Of a stretch of DNA of 48,708 nt, positions 36,063 through 46,160 are shown piece after piece. How positions within the stretch are numbered: the first letter of the stretch is position 1; the number at the start of each line of letters is the position of its first letter. The stretch spans positions 1 through 48,708 of the forward strand of contig JAUNKV010000022.1 in assembly GCA_030532575.1 (NCBI GenBank). Direction: 5' to 3'. The DNA comes from Propionibacteriaceae bacterium. Lineage in GTDB: Bacteria > Actinomycetota > Actinomycetes > Propionibacteriales > Propionibacteriaceae. The notes under the pieces are model-generated. The model was not told the DNA's origin, ran no database searches, and saw only the letters and a program-made list of their open reading frames with translations. The position numbers and the translations under genes are program-made.

Positions 36063-39000
36063 ATGAACTATGACCCCATCGCGGTCTCCGCCGAGAGCAC
36101 CGTCGTGGCCGAGTACACCCCTGAGCCATGTGACGAGACCACCTACCAGTCCGAGGCCGAGCTGGAGCGTGAACTCATCCGGCTGCTCCAGTCCCAGGCC
36201 TACGAATACCTGCCCATCACGTGCGAGGCCGAGCTCATCGCCAACCTCCGTCGCCAGCTGGAAGCCCTGAACGCCATCACCTTCACCGACGGCGAATGGC
36301 AGCGCTTCTTCACCCAGACCATCGCCAGCCGCAACGACGGCATCACCGAGAAGACCGAACGCATCCAGGTGAACCCCGTCGAATCCTTCACCCTCGACGA
36401 CGGCAGCACCCAGAACATCACCCTGCTGGACAAACGCACCATCCACAACAACCGGCTCCAGGTCATCAACCAGTACGAGACCCCACGCGCCGACGACACC
36501 AACCCCGTCGGAGCCCGCCACGCCACCCGCTACGACGTCACCATCCTCGTCAACGGCCTCCCCCTGGTCCACATCGAACTGAAACGACGCGGCGTGGACA
36601 TCCGCGAGGCCTTCAACCAGATCAACCGCTACCAGCGAGACAGCTTCTGGGCCGAATCCGGGCTGTTCGACTACGTGCAGCTGTTCATCATCTCCAACGG
36701 CACCCTCACCAAGTACTACTCCAACACCACCCGGGAACGTCACATCAAGGACAACGACGGCACCACCCGGGAACGCCGGACCTCCAACAGCTTCGAATTC
36801 ACCTCCTGGTGGGCTGATGCGCAGAACAAACCCATCCAGGACCTGCGCTCCTTCGCCAAGACCTTCCTCGCCAAGCACACCCTGCTGAACATGCTCACCC
36901 GCTACTGCGTGTTCACCGCCAGCAAACCCAGACTGCTCCTGGCGATGCGGCCCTACCAGGTCGTCGCCACCGAACGCATCCTGCAGCGCATCGTCGTGGC
37001 CACCAACCACCACCAGCTCGGCACCACCGACGCCGGCGGCTACATCTGGCACACCACCGGCTCCGGCAAGACCCTCACCAGCTTCAAGACCGCCCAACTG
37101 GCCACCACCCTCCCCGGCGTGGACAAGGTGCTCTTCGTCGTGGACCGCAAGGACCTGGACTACCAGACCATGCAGGAATACGACCGTTTCCAGAAGGGCG
37201 CCGCCAACTCCAACACCTCCACCAAGGTGCTGAAGGAACAGCTGGAGAACCCTGGCTCCCGGATCATCATCACCACCATCCAGAAACTCGCCACCTTCAT
37301 CCGCGGCAACCGGAACCACCCGATCTACGACCGCCACGTCGTCATCATCTTCGACGAATGCCACCGCTCCCAGTTCGGCGACATGCACGCCGACATCACC
37401 CGCGCCTTCAAGCGCTACAACCTGTTCGGCTTCACCGGAACCCCCATCTTCGCCGCCAACAGCAGCTCCGGCGGCAACCCCCGGCTGAAAACCACCGAAC
37501 AGGCCTTCGGCACCAAACTGCACACCTACACCATCGTCGACGCCATCACCGACAAGAACGTGCTGCCCTTCCGCATCGACTACGTGCGCACCCTCGACAT
37601 CGGCACCGTCGCGGACAAACAGGTCTCCGCCATCGACACCGAGAAGGCGCTGCTGGCCCCCGAACGCCTCTCCCAGATCGTCGGCTACATCCTCGACCAC
37701 TTCGACCAGAAGACCAAACGCAGCTCCAGCTACGAACACTCGGTGGTGACCAATGTCGCAGCCAGCAGCCGCAGCCGCGCCACCGAGGCGATGAAGGCCA
37801 CCCGACGGGTCAAAGGCTTCAACGCGATCCTTGCCACCGCCTCCATCGACGCCGCCCGCCGCTACTACAACCAGTTCCGAATCCAGCTGGAGGAAAAATC
37901 ACCCGCCCAGCGACTCAAGGTCGGCCTGATCTACTCCTACGGCGCCAACGAGGCCAGCGAGGACGGCATCCTCGACGACGAGGCCTTCGACACCGACCAG
38001 CTGGGCGACGACGCGCGCAGCTTCCTCGAGGACGCGATCCAGGACTACAACGACCTCTTCGGCACCAGCTACGACACCAGCTCCGAGAAGTTCCAGAACT
38101 ACTACAAGGACCTCTCCTACCGGCTGAAGAACCGGGAACTCGACCTGGTGATCGTGGTCAACATGTTCCTCACCGGATTCGACGCCACCACCCTCAACAC
38201 CCTGTTCGTGGACAAGAACCTCCGCGACCACGGCCTGATCCAGGCCTATTCGCGCACCAACCGCATCCTCAACTCGGTGAAGACCTACGGCAACATCGTC
38301 GCCTTCCGCGACCTGGAGGAGGCGACGAACAAGGCCCTCGAGCTGTTCGGCAACAAGGAGAGCCGCGGGGTGGTGCTGCTGAAACCCTACGCCGACTACC
38401 GCGCCGAATACGCCGAGAAGGTCACCGAACTGCTGGAGACCTTCCCCTTGGGAGCCCCCATCATCGGGGAGGAGGCGCAGCGGGAGTTCATCCAGCTGTT
38501 CGGCGCCATCCTGCGGCTGGAGAACATTCTCACCGCCTTCGACGACTTCGCCCAGGACGAAATCCTCACCGAACGCCAGAAACAGGACTACCGCAGCCGC
38601 TACCTGGACCTGCACGCCCAGCATCGCAGCGCACGCGAGGCCGAGAAGGAAACCATCAACGACGACGTGGTCTTCGAGATCGAGCTCATCAAACAGGTCG
38701 AGATCAACGTGGACTACATCCTCATGCTCGTGGCCAAGCATCGCGAGGAGATCGGCGACGGCGAGGACCGCGAGATCCGCACCGAAATTCGCCGCGCTGT
38801 CGATGCCAGCCCGAGCCTGCGCAACAAACGGGACCTCATCGAGGCCTTCGTGGACACCGTCTCCCCTGACGGCGAGGTGGACGAACAATGGCTGGCCTTC
38901 ATCGCTGCGAAACGAGAGGCTGAGCTGAGCGCCATCATCGAGGAGGAGAGACTGCGCGACGGGGCACGGGCCTTCATCGAGGCCGCTTTCCGCAGCGGAA

Positions 39001-39212
39001 GCCTCACCACCGGCGGAACCGCCTTGGCCGACATCCTGCCCCCGGTCTCCCGCTTCGAGCCAGGCGGCACCCGCGACGAGATGAAACGCAAGGTCGTGGC
39101 CCGCCTCAGCGAATTCTTCGACCGCTACCACGGACTCGGAGCCCACCCGGACGAGGACGACGAGCCGTCACACGGCCTGGAAGTAGTCCTGGTGCAACCT
39201 GACCCGGCCTGA
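36063..39212 (+). CDS. hsdR: Type I restriction endonuclease subunit HsdR
   Basis: A 1049-residue motor/nuclease. The N-terminal PD-(D/E)xK nuclease has Asp158 in RYDVTIL and Glu172-x-Lys174 in IELKRRG. The SF2 translocase has Walker A TTGSGKTLTSF (about 331-338), DECH box Asp431 in FDECHRSQFG, GFTGTPIF, and motif VI region QAYSRTNRI. The helical C-terminus binds HsdM. It cuts DNA after ATP-driven translocation when sites are unmethylated. The stop overlaps the convergent giant helicase gene by 45 bases. Confidence 0.96.
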   Translation: MNYDPIAVSAESTVVAEYTPEPCDETTYQSEAELERELIRLLQSQAYEYLPITCEAELIANLRRQLEALNAITFTDGEWQRFFTQTIASRNDGITEKTERIQVNPVESFTLDDGSTQNITLLDKRTIHNNRLQVINQYETPRADDTNPVGARHATRYDVTILVNGLPLVHIELKRRGVDIREAFNQINRYQRDSFWAESGLFDYVQLFIISNGTLTKYYSNTTRERHIKDNDGTTRERRTSNSFEFTSWWADAQNKPIQDLRSFAKTFLAKHTLLNMLTRYCVFTASKPRLLLAMRPYQVVATERILQRIVVATNHHQLGTTDAGGYIWHTTGSGKTLTSFKTAQLATTLPGVDKVLFVVDRKDLDYQTMQEYDRFQKGAANSNTSTKVLKEQLENPGSRIIITTIQKLATFIRGNRNHPIYDRHVVIIFDECHRSQFGDMHADITRAFKRYNLFGFTGTPIFAANSSSGGNPRLKTTEQAFGTKLHTYTIVDAITDKNVLPFRIDYVRTLDIGTVADKQVSAIDTEKALLAPERLSQIVGYILDHFDQKTKRSSSYEHSVVTNVAASSRSRATEAMKATRRVKGFNAILATASIDAARRYYNQFRIQLEEKSPAQRLKVGLIYSYGANEASEDGILDDEAFDTDQLGDDARSFLEDAIQDYNDLFGTSYDTSSEKFQNYYKDLSYRLKNRELDLVIVVNMFLTGFDATTLNTLFVDKNLRDHGLIQAYSRTNRILNSVKTYGNIVAFRDLEEATNKALELFGNKESRGVVLLKPYADYRAEYAEKVTELLETFPLGAPIIGEEAQREFIQLFGAILRLENILTAFDDFAQDEILTERQKQDYRSRYLDLHAQHRSAREAEKETINDDVVFEIELIKQVEINVDYILMLVAKHREEIGDGEDREIRTEIRRAVDASPSLRNKRDLIEAFVDTVSPDGEVDEQWLAFIAAKREAELSAIIEEERLRDGARAFIEAAFRSGSLTTGGTALADILPPVSRFEPGGTRDEMKRKVVARLSEFFDRYHGLGAHPDEDDEPSHGLEVVLVQPDPA

Positions 39213-42200
39213 CTCGATCGCATGTTTGAGCGCTGCCTTCAGCACCGCCACCGCGTTGGCGGTGCGCCTCTTGAAGCCAAAAACCTTCAGCGCTTCCCGG
39301 AACAGGTCATCCTGACTCGCGCCGCCGGTGCGGTGGCAGACCTCCCACATGGCGTTGGCCCATTCATGAGGACTGATCTCCTCCACGGAGCGATGCTGTT
39401 CTGGATCCGCTCGGAACTCCAGCCACCGTGATGGCTCCACACCGCGCGGCCACAGGAAACCATTCCGGTCAGGCCTCGAAGGGGCCGCCCCGAGGATTGT
39501 CGCCAAGCGGCTGTCGGAGAGCCGTCCGAGCCCGCAGGCTCTGCTGAACAACGTGGCGGCCCGCTTTGCGTGGACCGGGCCCTCCTTGAGGATGATCTCG
39601 CCCAACGTCACCGTCGCGGTCCTGGTGGCGGTCTGCCTCTTGCCGATGTTGTCCAGGACGTCCATGCTGAGTTCCTGCTGCGGCGTGGGCAGCCAAGGTG
39701 AGAACTTCACGATCTCCTGCGGCTTCTTGACCATACTCCTCAGCACAGGGAGTGGTTCCTCCGTGACGGGGGATGGTTGCGGATGGAACAGCGTCTCCGG
39801 TGGCAGGACATCCGTGACCTTCGGAGCCGAGGTCACCGGGGCGTCAACTGCGGGTTCAGGAGTCTCGGACAGTTCAGGGGCGGGGGTTTCAGCAGCCGCT
39901 CGCATCAGGTCGTCGAGCACCCGTTCCGGGTTCGCCAACCAACTCGGGAGCCACACCCGGGAGACCACGGGCCATCCCAGCTGTGAGCCGAGCACGGTGA
40001 CCGGAAGGGCATCACGATCAGATACCGTGCTCCGGTCCGCCCATCCGTGCCCGTCAAGCAGCACCGCCATGACCGGTTCCTCCGGGGCACTTTCTGAGGC
40101 AACGACGATGTCGATGCGGAAGTCCGACAGCCCCACATCCGTGCTGACCACCCAGCCACGTTCACGGAGCTTTGCCGCGATGTCGTCCCGGTGCCGATCG
40201 ACATGGGGGACCCGTGTTGCGGACCAGGTCAGCTGCTGGGTTCCCTGCTGCGCCAACTCCAGGTATGCCTTGAGGTGTTTCACTCCCATGGAGGTGGTCT
40301 CCTCCGCGCGGAGGTCGGCGGGATCGAACGAACAGTAGAGGACAACTTGGCGGCGTGCTCGGGTGATGGCCACGTTGAGACGACGCTCTCCACCAGCCAG
40401 GTTGAGGGGACCGAAATTCAACGGCAGGACACCGTTGTCTTTGCGGCTGAAAGCGACGGAGAACAGGATCACATCACGTTCGTCGCCCTGGACGTTCTCC
40501 AGATTCTTGATGAACAGTCCCTCGCCGTTCCCGGCGTTGAGTGCATCATGGACGCGTTCGTCGTCACACTCCCTCAGCAACTGCTCGATGAGGGTTCGTT
40601 GTTGCTGGTTGAAGGTCACCACCCCCAGTGAGGGTGTGGATCCGGCGGGCGCAGCATCGAAACGTTTGAGGATCTCCGCGACGACGGCTTCGGCCTCCAC
40701 CGGGTTGGTGCGTTTGGCCCGACCCCTGCCGTCCCGAAGGAAACGGCCATTCACACGGACGAGGTTGATGCCGTGGCCATTTGTGTTCGGGTCCCGATCC
40801 TTTGTGACGGGGGTGGGGAAGGAGGACAGCTTTCCCTCGTAGTAGTGCGTGTTGCTGAAAGCGATGAGTGATTCGTGCTGGCTGCGGTAATGCCAAGAGA
40901 GCCAGTGCCGCTTCACACGGGCTTGGACGCACTCGGTGAGAATCGACTCCTCGTCCTCGACGGGCATTCCGAGTTCATCCTCCAAGGCATCCTCTTCATT
41001 CAGGGAGATCACGGCCTCAGCGAAGGACGTCGGGGGCATCTGCTTCGAATCACCCACCACTGCCACGGAACGAGCCCGCCCCATGGCCCCGACAGCGTCG
41101 GCCACTCGGATCTGCGATGCCTCGTCGAACACCACCAGATCGAAGTCGAGGGAACCGACAGGGAGGAAGCGGGCCAACGAATCCGGACTCATGAGGAAAC
41201 ACGGCATGAGTTGCGCGATCAGGTCGCCGTACTGGGACATCATCTCCCGGACGCTGAGTCCTCCGCGTTGCCGGTTCAGCAATCGACGTAGCTCCCCGAT
41301 GCGTCCCGAACCGTTGTTGGTGTTGAAACTGCGTCGCTGCCAGGCCTCAACGGCCAAGACTTGGGGCAGTCTTTCTCGTACTGCGCTCGTCGAGTTCACG
41401 TATCGGGAGATGGTCTTCTCGTGAGCGGAGGAATCGAAGTGGTCGAGACCGTTCGCGCGCCGCCTCTCCTGAACGGAGGCAGTTGCCATCCCACGGGAGA
41501 AGGCGGTCACCGCTGTGTCAGCAGGGACCATTCCCGTGAGAAGTTCGGTGTGGGCATCATCGAGCCCCCACTCGAGGAGCGGCGCGAGCGCTTCCCTGAA
41601 CTCCACCCATCGCTTCAGGGAGTACAGCGTGGGATCGCCGCATTCCCTACCGTTCCTTCCCTCCAGCCAGGTGCCGCGCATGCCCCGCCCGCGCAACCAC
41701 AGAGCGATGGTCTGCGGGGTGGCAGCCGTTGCGCTGACAAGGTCCTCGAAGGCCGACGCGACTTGTTGGGCCTTCGAGATCTCCGTGGAAGGCAGGGCCT
41801 CCAGGGAGGACAGACACGAAGTCAATTCCGTGGGCGCCGTCACAAGCAACTGCTCCGCCAACCAGCGCAGCCATTCGACCCGTGCCGACATGACCACGGC
41901 ACTCTCAGATGTCAGCGGGGTCCAGTCGAGCGGCAGGGTCATCCCGGCGATCCCACGGATGCGACCGTCGAGTTCTCGGGCGTCGCGGGCCAGACAGGCG
42001 AGTTGCTCCGCCAGCGAGGGCAGTGCGACGCGGTCCCGTGGCACAGGGTTGGCGACCACAGGGGTCAGGGCCTCCGCCGCCATCCGCAGCCTTTTACCTC
42101 GCCCCCACCAGCCGGACTGCGCCGCGGTGGTCGCTGCTGCCGTCAGTTGCTCGATCGGTGCCGACCAGAACTGAGGGGTGACGGTCAGGGCACGGGCGCG

Positions 42201-45050
42201 TTCCGTGAGCTGGGCCAGGGCCTGTTGGGCGTCATGGAGTTCCTGATCCCACACGGGAGTGCCCACCTGGGTCAACTGCGTCCTCGACAGGGTGGGCTCG
42301 GAGACGAACGCGACGACAGCCTGAACTCGGGCGGGGGACTCACACACGTCCAGCGCCTTCGCCGTCGCTGAATCGGCCAGTGCGTCGATGGCCTCGTCGA
42401 GGCGGAGACAGGCTGATTGCACGAAGGGGATGTCGATGCCAGTGGGCTGGTCGGTCCCCACGAACAACCACGGCGAGTTCGGGGACGGATACGCGGGATC
42501 AGCTGTGCTCGGGAGTCGACGGAGCAGGTCTTCCACAGCTGCGATCCGTCCGGGCGTCACTGTCCTGACGACATCCTCGCCGATCGTGAGGAGAGGGCCC
42601 TCGCCCAAGGCGAGGAGCTTGGTCCGGGCGGAGTACAGCGAGAGGCTCGCACCGTTGCTTTGATGCACATTGTCCCGATATCGCTGGAGCGATTCGGCCG
42701 CGACATCAGCGACGGAGCGTTCTGCTTCGAGGCCTTGGAGATCAGCGATGGGCTGCATGTCCATGGAGGTCTGGATCCGACGCCTCACCTCGATCGGACG
42801 ACTGGCCTTGTCGTGAAGGTCCAACGCGAAATCGGCCAGTCCCATGGCTGCGATGCGATCCCGCACCACATCGAGGGCAGCGCGCTTCTCCGCGACGAAC
42901 AGGACCCGTTTGCCCTCGGCAATGCACCTCGCCAAGAGGTTCGCGATTGTCTGGGACTTCCCCGTCCCGGGTGGCCCCTCGAGGACGACGGTCCTACCCG
43001 CGATGATCTCGGAGATCGCCCGCAGCTGGGAGGAATCCGCTGGGATTGGGCAGGAGACCGCCAGCTTGTCGAGGTCCTGGTCCGTCGTCTCGGTGACTGG
43101 ATCGACGAACTCATGGGTGGGGGTGTAGGTGAGGTGTTTCAGCAGCGGTTGCTCAACCAGCTTCTCCCAGTGTTCGTCCAAGTCCTTCCAGAGCCGGAAC
43201 TTGCCGAACATGAGCACCGCGAGATGCGCATCCTGGTCGATGTGGAAGGGAAGGCCGTGTTCTGCCAGGGAACGGGCCAACCCCTTGAAGGTCGACGCCA
43301 GATCGATCCCCGCCTTGTCACCGGGCGGGTTGGCCAAGGTGGGGATCGTCACCCCGAACTCAGAGCGGAGTTTCTCCAGCAGACAGAAGTTTGGGGTGCT
43401 CATGCCGGTGTCGTCGAGGGCGATCCGGTAGAGCCCCTGCTTCCGCGCCGCAGGCTCCAATGTGATGGGGATCAGGATGAGCGGGGAACGCAGTTCGCGG
43501 TCCTTCAGCCGCCACACGAGGGTTCCCAGCGTCAGGTACAGATTGTTCGCACCTGTCTCTTCCTGAATGGTCCGCGCCTTGTGGGCGATCTTCTGGAGGC
43601 GGGTCTGGTAGTGATCGGACTGTACCCTCACATAGAGCGTGCTGTGGTCGGTGAACAGATCGGTGAGGGCGTCCTCCGGTAGGGCGCGGGCATCATCCAC
43701 CCCGGCACGGACCGCGTGGATGTTGTCCATGTCGTCGATGGGCCGCAGGAACACGGAGCGCCCCTCGTGGAGTCTGTCCTCCAGTTGGGAGATCACATCG
43801 GCGGACAGGAGGATCGACAGGCCGCTTGTGGGCGTGTAGTTGATGAGGCGGTTCCTCAGGCTCAGATCGAGCAGGGAGTTCTTCCACGCCCTGACCCGTG
43901 CCGGGACGGGGATGCCCGTCGGCACCTCGTCGGGGATGGGGGCAGTGGCGGCTGATCTTTCCGCCGGGGGGACGCTGTGTGTCGCGGGAACGTAGTGCAC
44001 CTCCTCCACGTGTCCGGATGGCAACCGGCGTACGGCAGGGAGAGGCAGGATACGGGAACGGCGGGCCGCGAAGACGTCGATGATGCTCTCGGCTGGCTTG
44101 GTGTGGACGGTCTGTCGTGCCGAGCGGATGGCATCCTCGAACCGCGTCCCGTTGGTCAAAGCCGTTGTCTCGATGACCTCCAAGAGATCCAGGTTCATGC
44201 GCGTGAGGAACGGGGAGGCGTCGGGGGTGGCCACCGCGAAGGATGATGTCTCGTCACGCCACCATCCCAGAAGGATGTGACCTTCGACAGCCCACAGCAG
44301 GGGGCGGATGCCAGCCTGTTCAAGAGCTGCCGCGAGTACCATGGTCGTGTCCATGCAGGTTCCGATCCGACCGTCGATCACCTCTCCGGGGGTTCGGATC
44401 TTCTGCCCCACGTCACCCCAGCTGGCGGGTGGCTCCGCGTAGGCGATGCGGGCCTCCACAAGCTCCTCCCAACAGGCCTTGACGATGACGTCGACTCGTT
44501 CAGGACCGGACTGGTAGCCCTCGATTGCTGAGGATCCGGTGGTCCTCTCGAGCCTTGAGGCGACGCGCCGCATCAACTCCGTGATCTCGGGAGCGTTGGG
44601 AAGCACGAAGGAAGCAAGCAGTTCCCATGCGAGCCCCGGCGGCTGACTCAGCCATTGCCGTGCCGCGAGGATCTGTACCGGATGGCTGTGAGTGGCGATG
44701 TCTCGGCCGTCATGTTTCAAGGTGAGCACCAGCTCGCCCGGGCGCTGTTCGGCCACCTGGGTCATGGCTGCTGGATCCAGCAGCAACTGCGGATCCGAGA
44801 TGACGGTCTCTCGCCCAGCCGCGATGTCCAGATTGATGGGAGAAGGTCTGCTGAGACAGCCTTCGTCGTCATGCAGTTCAATGGTGATGACCGCGCCGTC
44901 GAGATCCGTGGAACCACCCTTCACGACGATGGATCGGACCAGAGAAACCCTGTTGTGGGCCATGGCCTGACTCACCACATCCAGCAGCTTGAGTTCCCCG
45001 AACCGGGCTTCGTTGCTGGACTTCTCCTGTTCCCCGGGACTCTGCTCCAT
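39168..45050 (-). CDS. Giant DUF4011-helicase-nuclease-DUF3320 protein (Hhe-like antiviral)
   Basis: A 1960-residue protein; ATG at 45048-45050 preceded by AGGAG. In order: a beta-rich N-terminus; a transglutaminase-like segment with Cys near 231 (IGTCMDTTMVLAAALEQAG) and His near 256 (VEGHILLGWW); DUF4011 (WKNSLLDLSLRNRLINY, near 390-405); an Upf1-like SF1 helicase with Walker A EGPPGTGKSQ (about 693), FDEASQIRVAD (about 1306) and LNVAITRARRQ (about 1560); a Vsr/MTES_1575-like nuclease (FRIDIVVAS near 1643, then AVLLDGHGW); and C-terminal DUF3320. DUF4011-helicase-Vsr proteins are reported as antiphage (named Hhe, from memory). Confidence 0.88.
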   Translation of the reverse strand: MEQSPGEQEKSSNEARFGELKLLDVVSQAMAHNRVSLVRSIVVKGGSTDLDGAVITIELHDDEGCLSRPSPINLDIAAGRETVISDPQLLLDPAAMTQVAEQRPGELVLTLKHDGRDIATHSHPVQILAARQWLSQPPGLAWELLASFVLPNAPEITELMRRVASRLERTTGSSAIEGYQSGPERVDVIVKACWEELVEARIAYAEPPASWGDVGQKIRTPGEVIDGRIGTCMDTTMVLAAALEQAGIRPLLWAVEGHILLGWWRDETSSFAVATPDASPFLTRMNLDLLEVIETTALTNGTRFEDAIRSARQTVHTKPAESIIDVFAARRSRILPLPAVRRLPSGHVEEVHYVPATHSVPPAERSAATAPIPDEVPTGIPVPARVRAWKNSLLDLSLRNRLINYTPTSGLSILLSADVISQLEDRLHEGRSVFLRPIDDMDNIHAVRAGVDDARALPEDALTDLFTDHSTLYVRVQSDHYQTRLQKIAHKARTIQEETGANNLYLTLGTLVWRLKDRELRSPLILIPITLEPAARKQGLYRIALDDTGMSTPNFCLLEKLRSEFGVTIPTLANPPGDKAGIDLASTFKGLARSLAEHGLPFHIDQDAHLAVLMFGKFRLWKDLDEHWEKLVEQPLLKHLTYTPTHEFVDPVTETTDQDLDKLAVSCPIPADSSQLRAISEIIAGRTVVLEGPPGTGKSQTIANLLARCIAEGKRVLFVAEKRAALDVVRDRIAAMGLADFALDLHDKASRPIEVRRRIQTSMDMQPIADLQGLEAERSVADVAAESLQRYRDNVHQSNGASLSLYSARTKLLALGEGPLLTIGEDVVRTVTPGRIAAVEDLLRRLPSTADPAYPSPNSPWLFVGTDQPTGIDIPFVQSACLRLDEAIDALADSATAKALDVCESPARVQAVVAFVSEPTLSRTQLTQVGTPVWDQELHDAQQALAQLTERARALTVTPQFWSAPIEQLTAAATTAAQSGWWGRGKRLRMAAEALTPVVANPVPRDRVALPSLAEQLACLARDARELDGRIRGIAGMTLPLDWTPLTSESAVVMSARVEWLRWLAEQLLVTAPTELTSCLSSLEALPSTEISKAQQVASAFEDLVSATAATPQTIALWLRGRGMRGTWLEGRNGRECGDPTLYSLKRWVEFREALAPLLEWGLDDAHTELLTGMVPADTAVTAFSRGMATASVQERRRANGLDHFDSSAHEKTISRYVNSTSAVRERLPQVLAVEAWQRRSFNTNNGSGRIGELRRLLNRQRGGLSVREMMSQYGDLIAQLMPCFLMSPDSLARFLPVGSLDFDLVVFDEASQIRVADAVGAMGRARSVAVVGDSKQMPPTSFAEAVISLNEEDALEDELGMPVEDEESILTECVQARVKRHWLSWHYRSQHESLIAFSNTHYYEGKLSSFPTPVTKDRDPNTNGHGINLVRVNGRFLRDGRGRAKRTNPVEAEAVVAEILKRFDAAPAGSTPSLGVVTFNQQQRTLIEQLLRECDDERVHDALNAGNGEGLFIKNLENVQGDERDVILFSVAFSRKDNGVLPLNFGPLNLAGGERRLNVAITRARRQVVLYCSFDPADLRAEETTSMGVKHLKAYLELAQQGTQQLTWSATRVPHVDRHRDDIAAKLRERGWVVSTDVGLSDFRIDIVVASESAPEEPVMAVLLDGHGWADRSTVSDRDALPVTVLGSQLGWPVVSRVWLPSWLANPERVLDDLMRAAAETPAPELSETPEPAVDAPVTSAPKVTDVLPPETLFHPQPSPVTEEPLPVLRSMVKKPQEIVKFSPWLPTPQQELSMDVLDNIGKRQTATRTATVTLGEIILKEGPVHAKRAATLFSRACGLGRLSDSRLATILGAAPSRPDRNGFLWPRGVEPSRWLEFRADPEQHRSVEEISPHEWANAMWEVCHRTGGASQDDLFREALKVFGFKRRTANAVAVLKAALKHAIESGRVRLHQDYFQAV

Positions 45051-45193
45051 CGTCACTCCTGCGGATCTGATCCAATGCTGTGGAGCAGGTTAGTGGACTG
45101 AGCTGACGAAACAGGAATTCAACGACACAATGAGCATTTTTCTAGGCCCATCCGTGCGCCTTCCCGGAAAGAGGTGGGAAACCTTCGGGACGA

Positions 45194-46135
45194 TCATTCA
45201 GCTGATCGGGTCCGAGCCCTGATGATCAGGTCCTCGACGACCTCGCCCAAACTCAGGCCCGCTGCCTCCAGGGCCAGCGGCACCAGGGAGGTCTCCGTCA
45301 GGCCCGGCGCCACGTTGCCCTCGATGAAATGGACCACGCCGTCGCGGACGATCACATCCGTACGGGAGATGTCACGCAGCCCCAGCAGCTCATGCGCCCT
45401 GACCGCGACCGCCTCGGCCTGCCCCAACACCTCCTCCGGCAGCTCACCCGGGGTCACGAACCGTGTCGCCCCCGCCGTGTAGCGCGCCTCGTAGTCGTAG
45501 ACCCCACCGGAGGGGCGAATCTCCACCGGAGGCAACGCCCTCGGTCCCGACCCCCCGTCGATGACGGTGACCGCCAGCTCCACGCCGTCGATGAACTCCT
45601 CCACCACGGCCATCTTCCCGTACGCGAACGCCCCCACCAGCGCCTGCGGCAACTCCTCCGCAGCATTCACCTTCACCGCCCCCAGCGCCGATCCCGACCG
45701 GGCGGGCTTCACCATCAACGGGAACCCCAACCGCTCACCGAGCGCCGCCATGATCGCCTGCGCCCCCAATTCCTTGAAGATGTCATCCGGCAGCGCCACC
45801 TGCTGCGGTGTGGCAACCCCACCCCCGGCCACCAGGCGCGTCGCAATCGACTTGTCGAAGGTTCGCCTCGATGCCGCCCCGCAGGCCCCGACGAAGGGCA
45901 CCCCCCACAGCTCCAGCACCTCCCGCAGCGCCCCGTCCTCACCCAGACCACCATGCACCACCGGCACCACGACGGGGTCATCGTCGCCCTGCAACCTGCC
46001 CGCCAACTCATGGTTCACATCGACGACCTCCACGGCCAACCCACGCTCCCGGAGCACCTGGGCCACCCTGGCCCCCGAGCGCAGCGACACGTCCCGCTCA
46101 TGGCTCAACCCGCCAGCGATCACGAAAACCGTCAC
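45194..46135 (-). CDS. D-alanine--D-alanine ligase-like ATP-grasp protein
   Basis: A 313-residue protein from GTG at 46133-46135 (VTVFVIAGGLSHERDVSLRS); the frame is open upstream but only this start gives the canonical N-terminus. Ligase motifs are VVHGGLGEDGALREVLELWG, FPLMVKPARSGSALGAVKV, VEEFIDGVELAVTVIDGG and FIEGNVAPGLTETS (where Ddl proteins usually have ExNTxPG). It would join two D-Ala for peptidoglycan. The EGN and shorter length leave room for a paralog with other specificity. It lies 25 bases after the aminotransferase. Confidence 0.85.
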   Translation of the reverse strand: MTVFVIAGGLSHERDVSLRSGARVAQVLRERGLAVEVVDVNHELAGRLQGDDDPVVVPVVHGGLGEDGALREVLELWGVPFVGACGAASRRTFDKSIATRLVAGGGVATPQQVALPDDIFKELGAQAIMAALGERLGFPLMVKPARSGSALGAVKVNAAEELPQALVGAFAYGKMAVVEEFIDGVELAVTVIDGGSGPRALPPVEIRPSGGVYDYEARYTAGATRFVTPGELPEEVLGQAEAVAVRAHELLGLRDISRTDVIVRDGVVHFIEGNVAPGLTETSLVPLALEAAGLSLGEVVEDLIIRARTRSAE

Positions 46136-46160
46136 GACAACACCATCCTCACAGCGTGGC

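Noticed and set aside
35799-37739. 646-residue minus-strand open frame opposite mrr/hsdR
   Set aside because: Shadow of hsdR; Val/Gly/Asp/Glu-rich without motifs.
45051-45193. 143-base gap between the giant helicase gene and the ligase-like gene
   Set aside because: Nothing beyond the AGGAG ribosome site of the helicase gene could be supported; no clear promoter hexamers, repeat or terminator.
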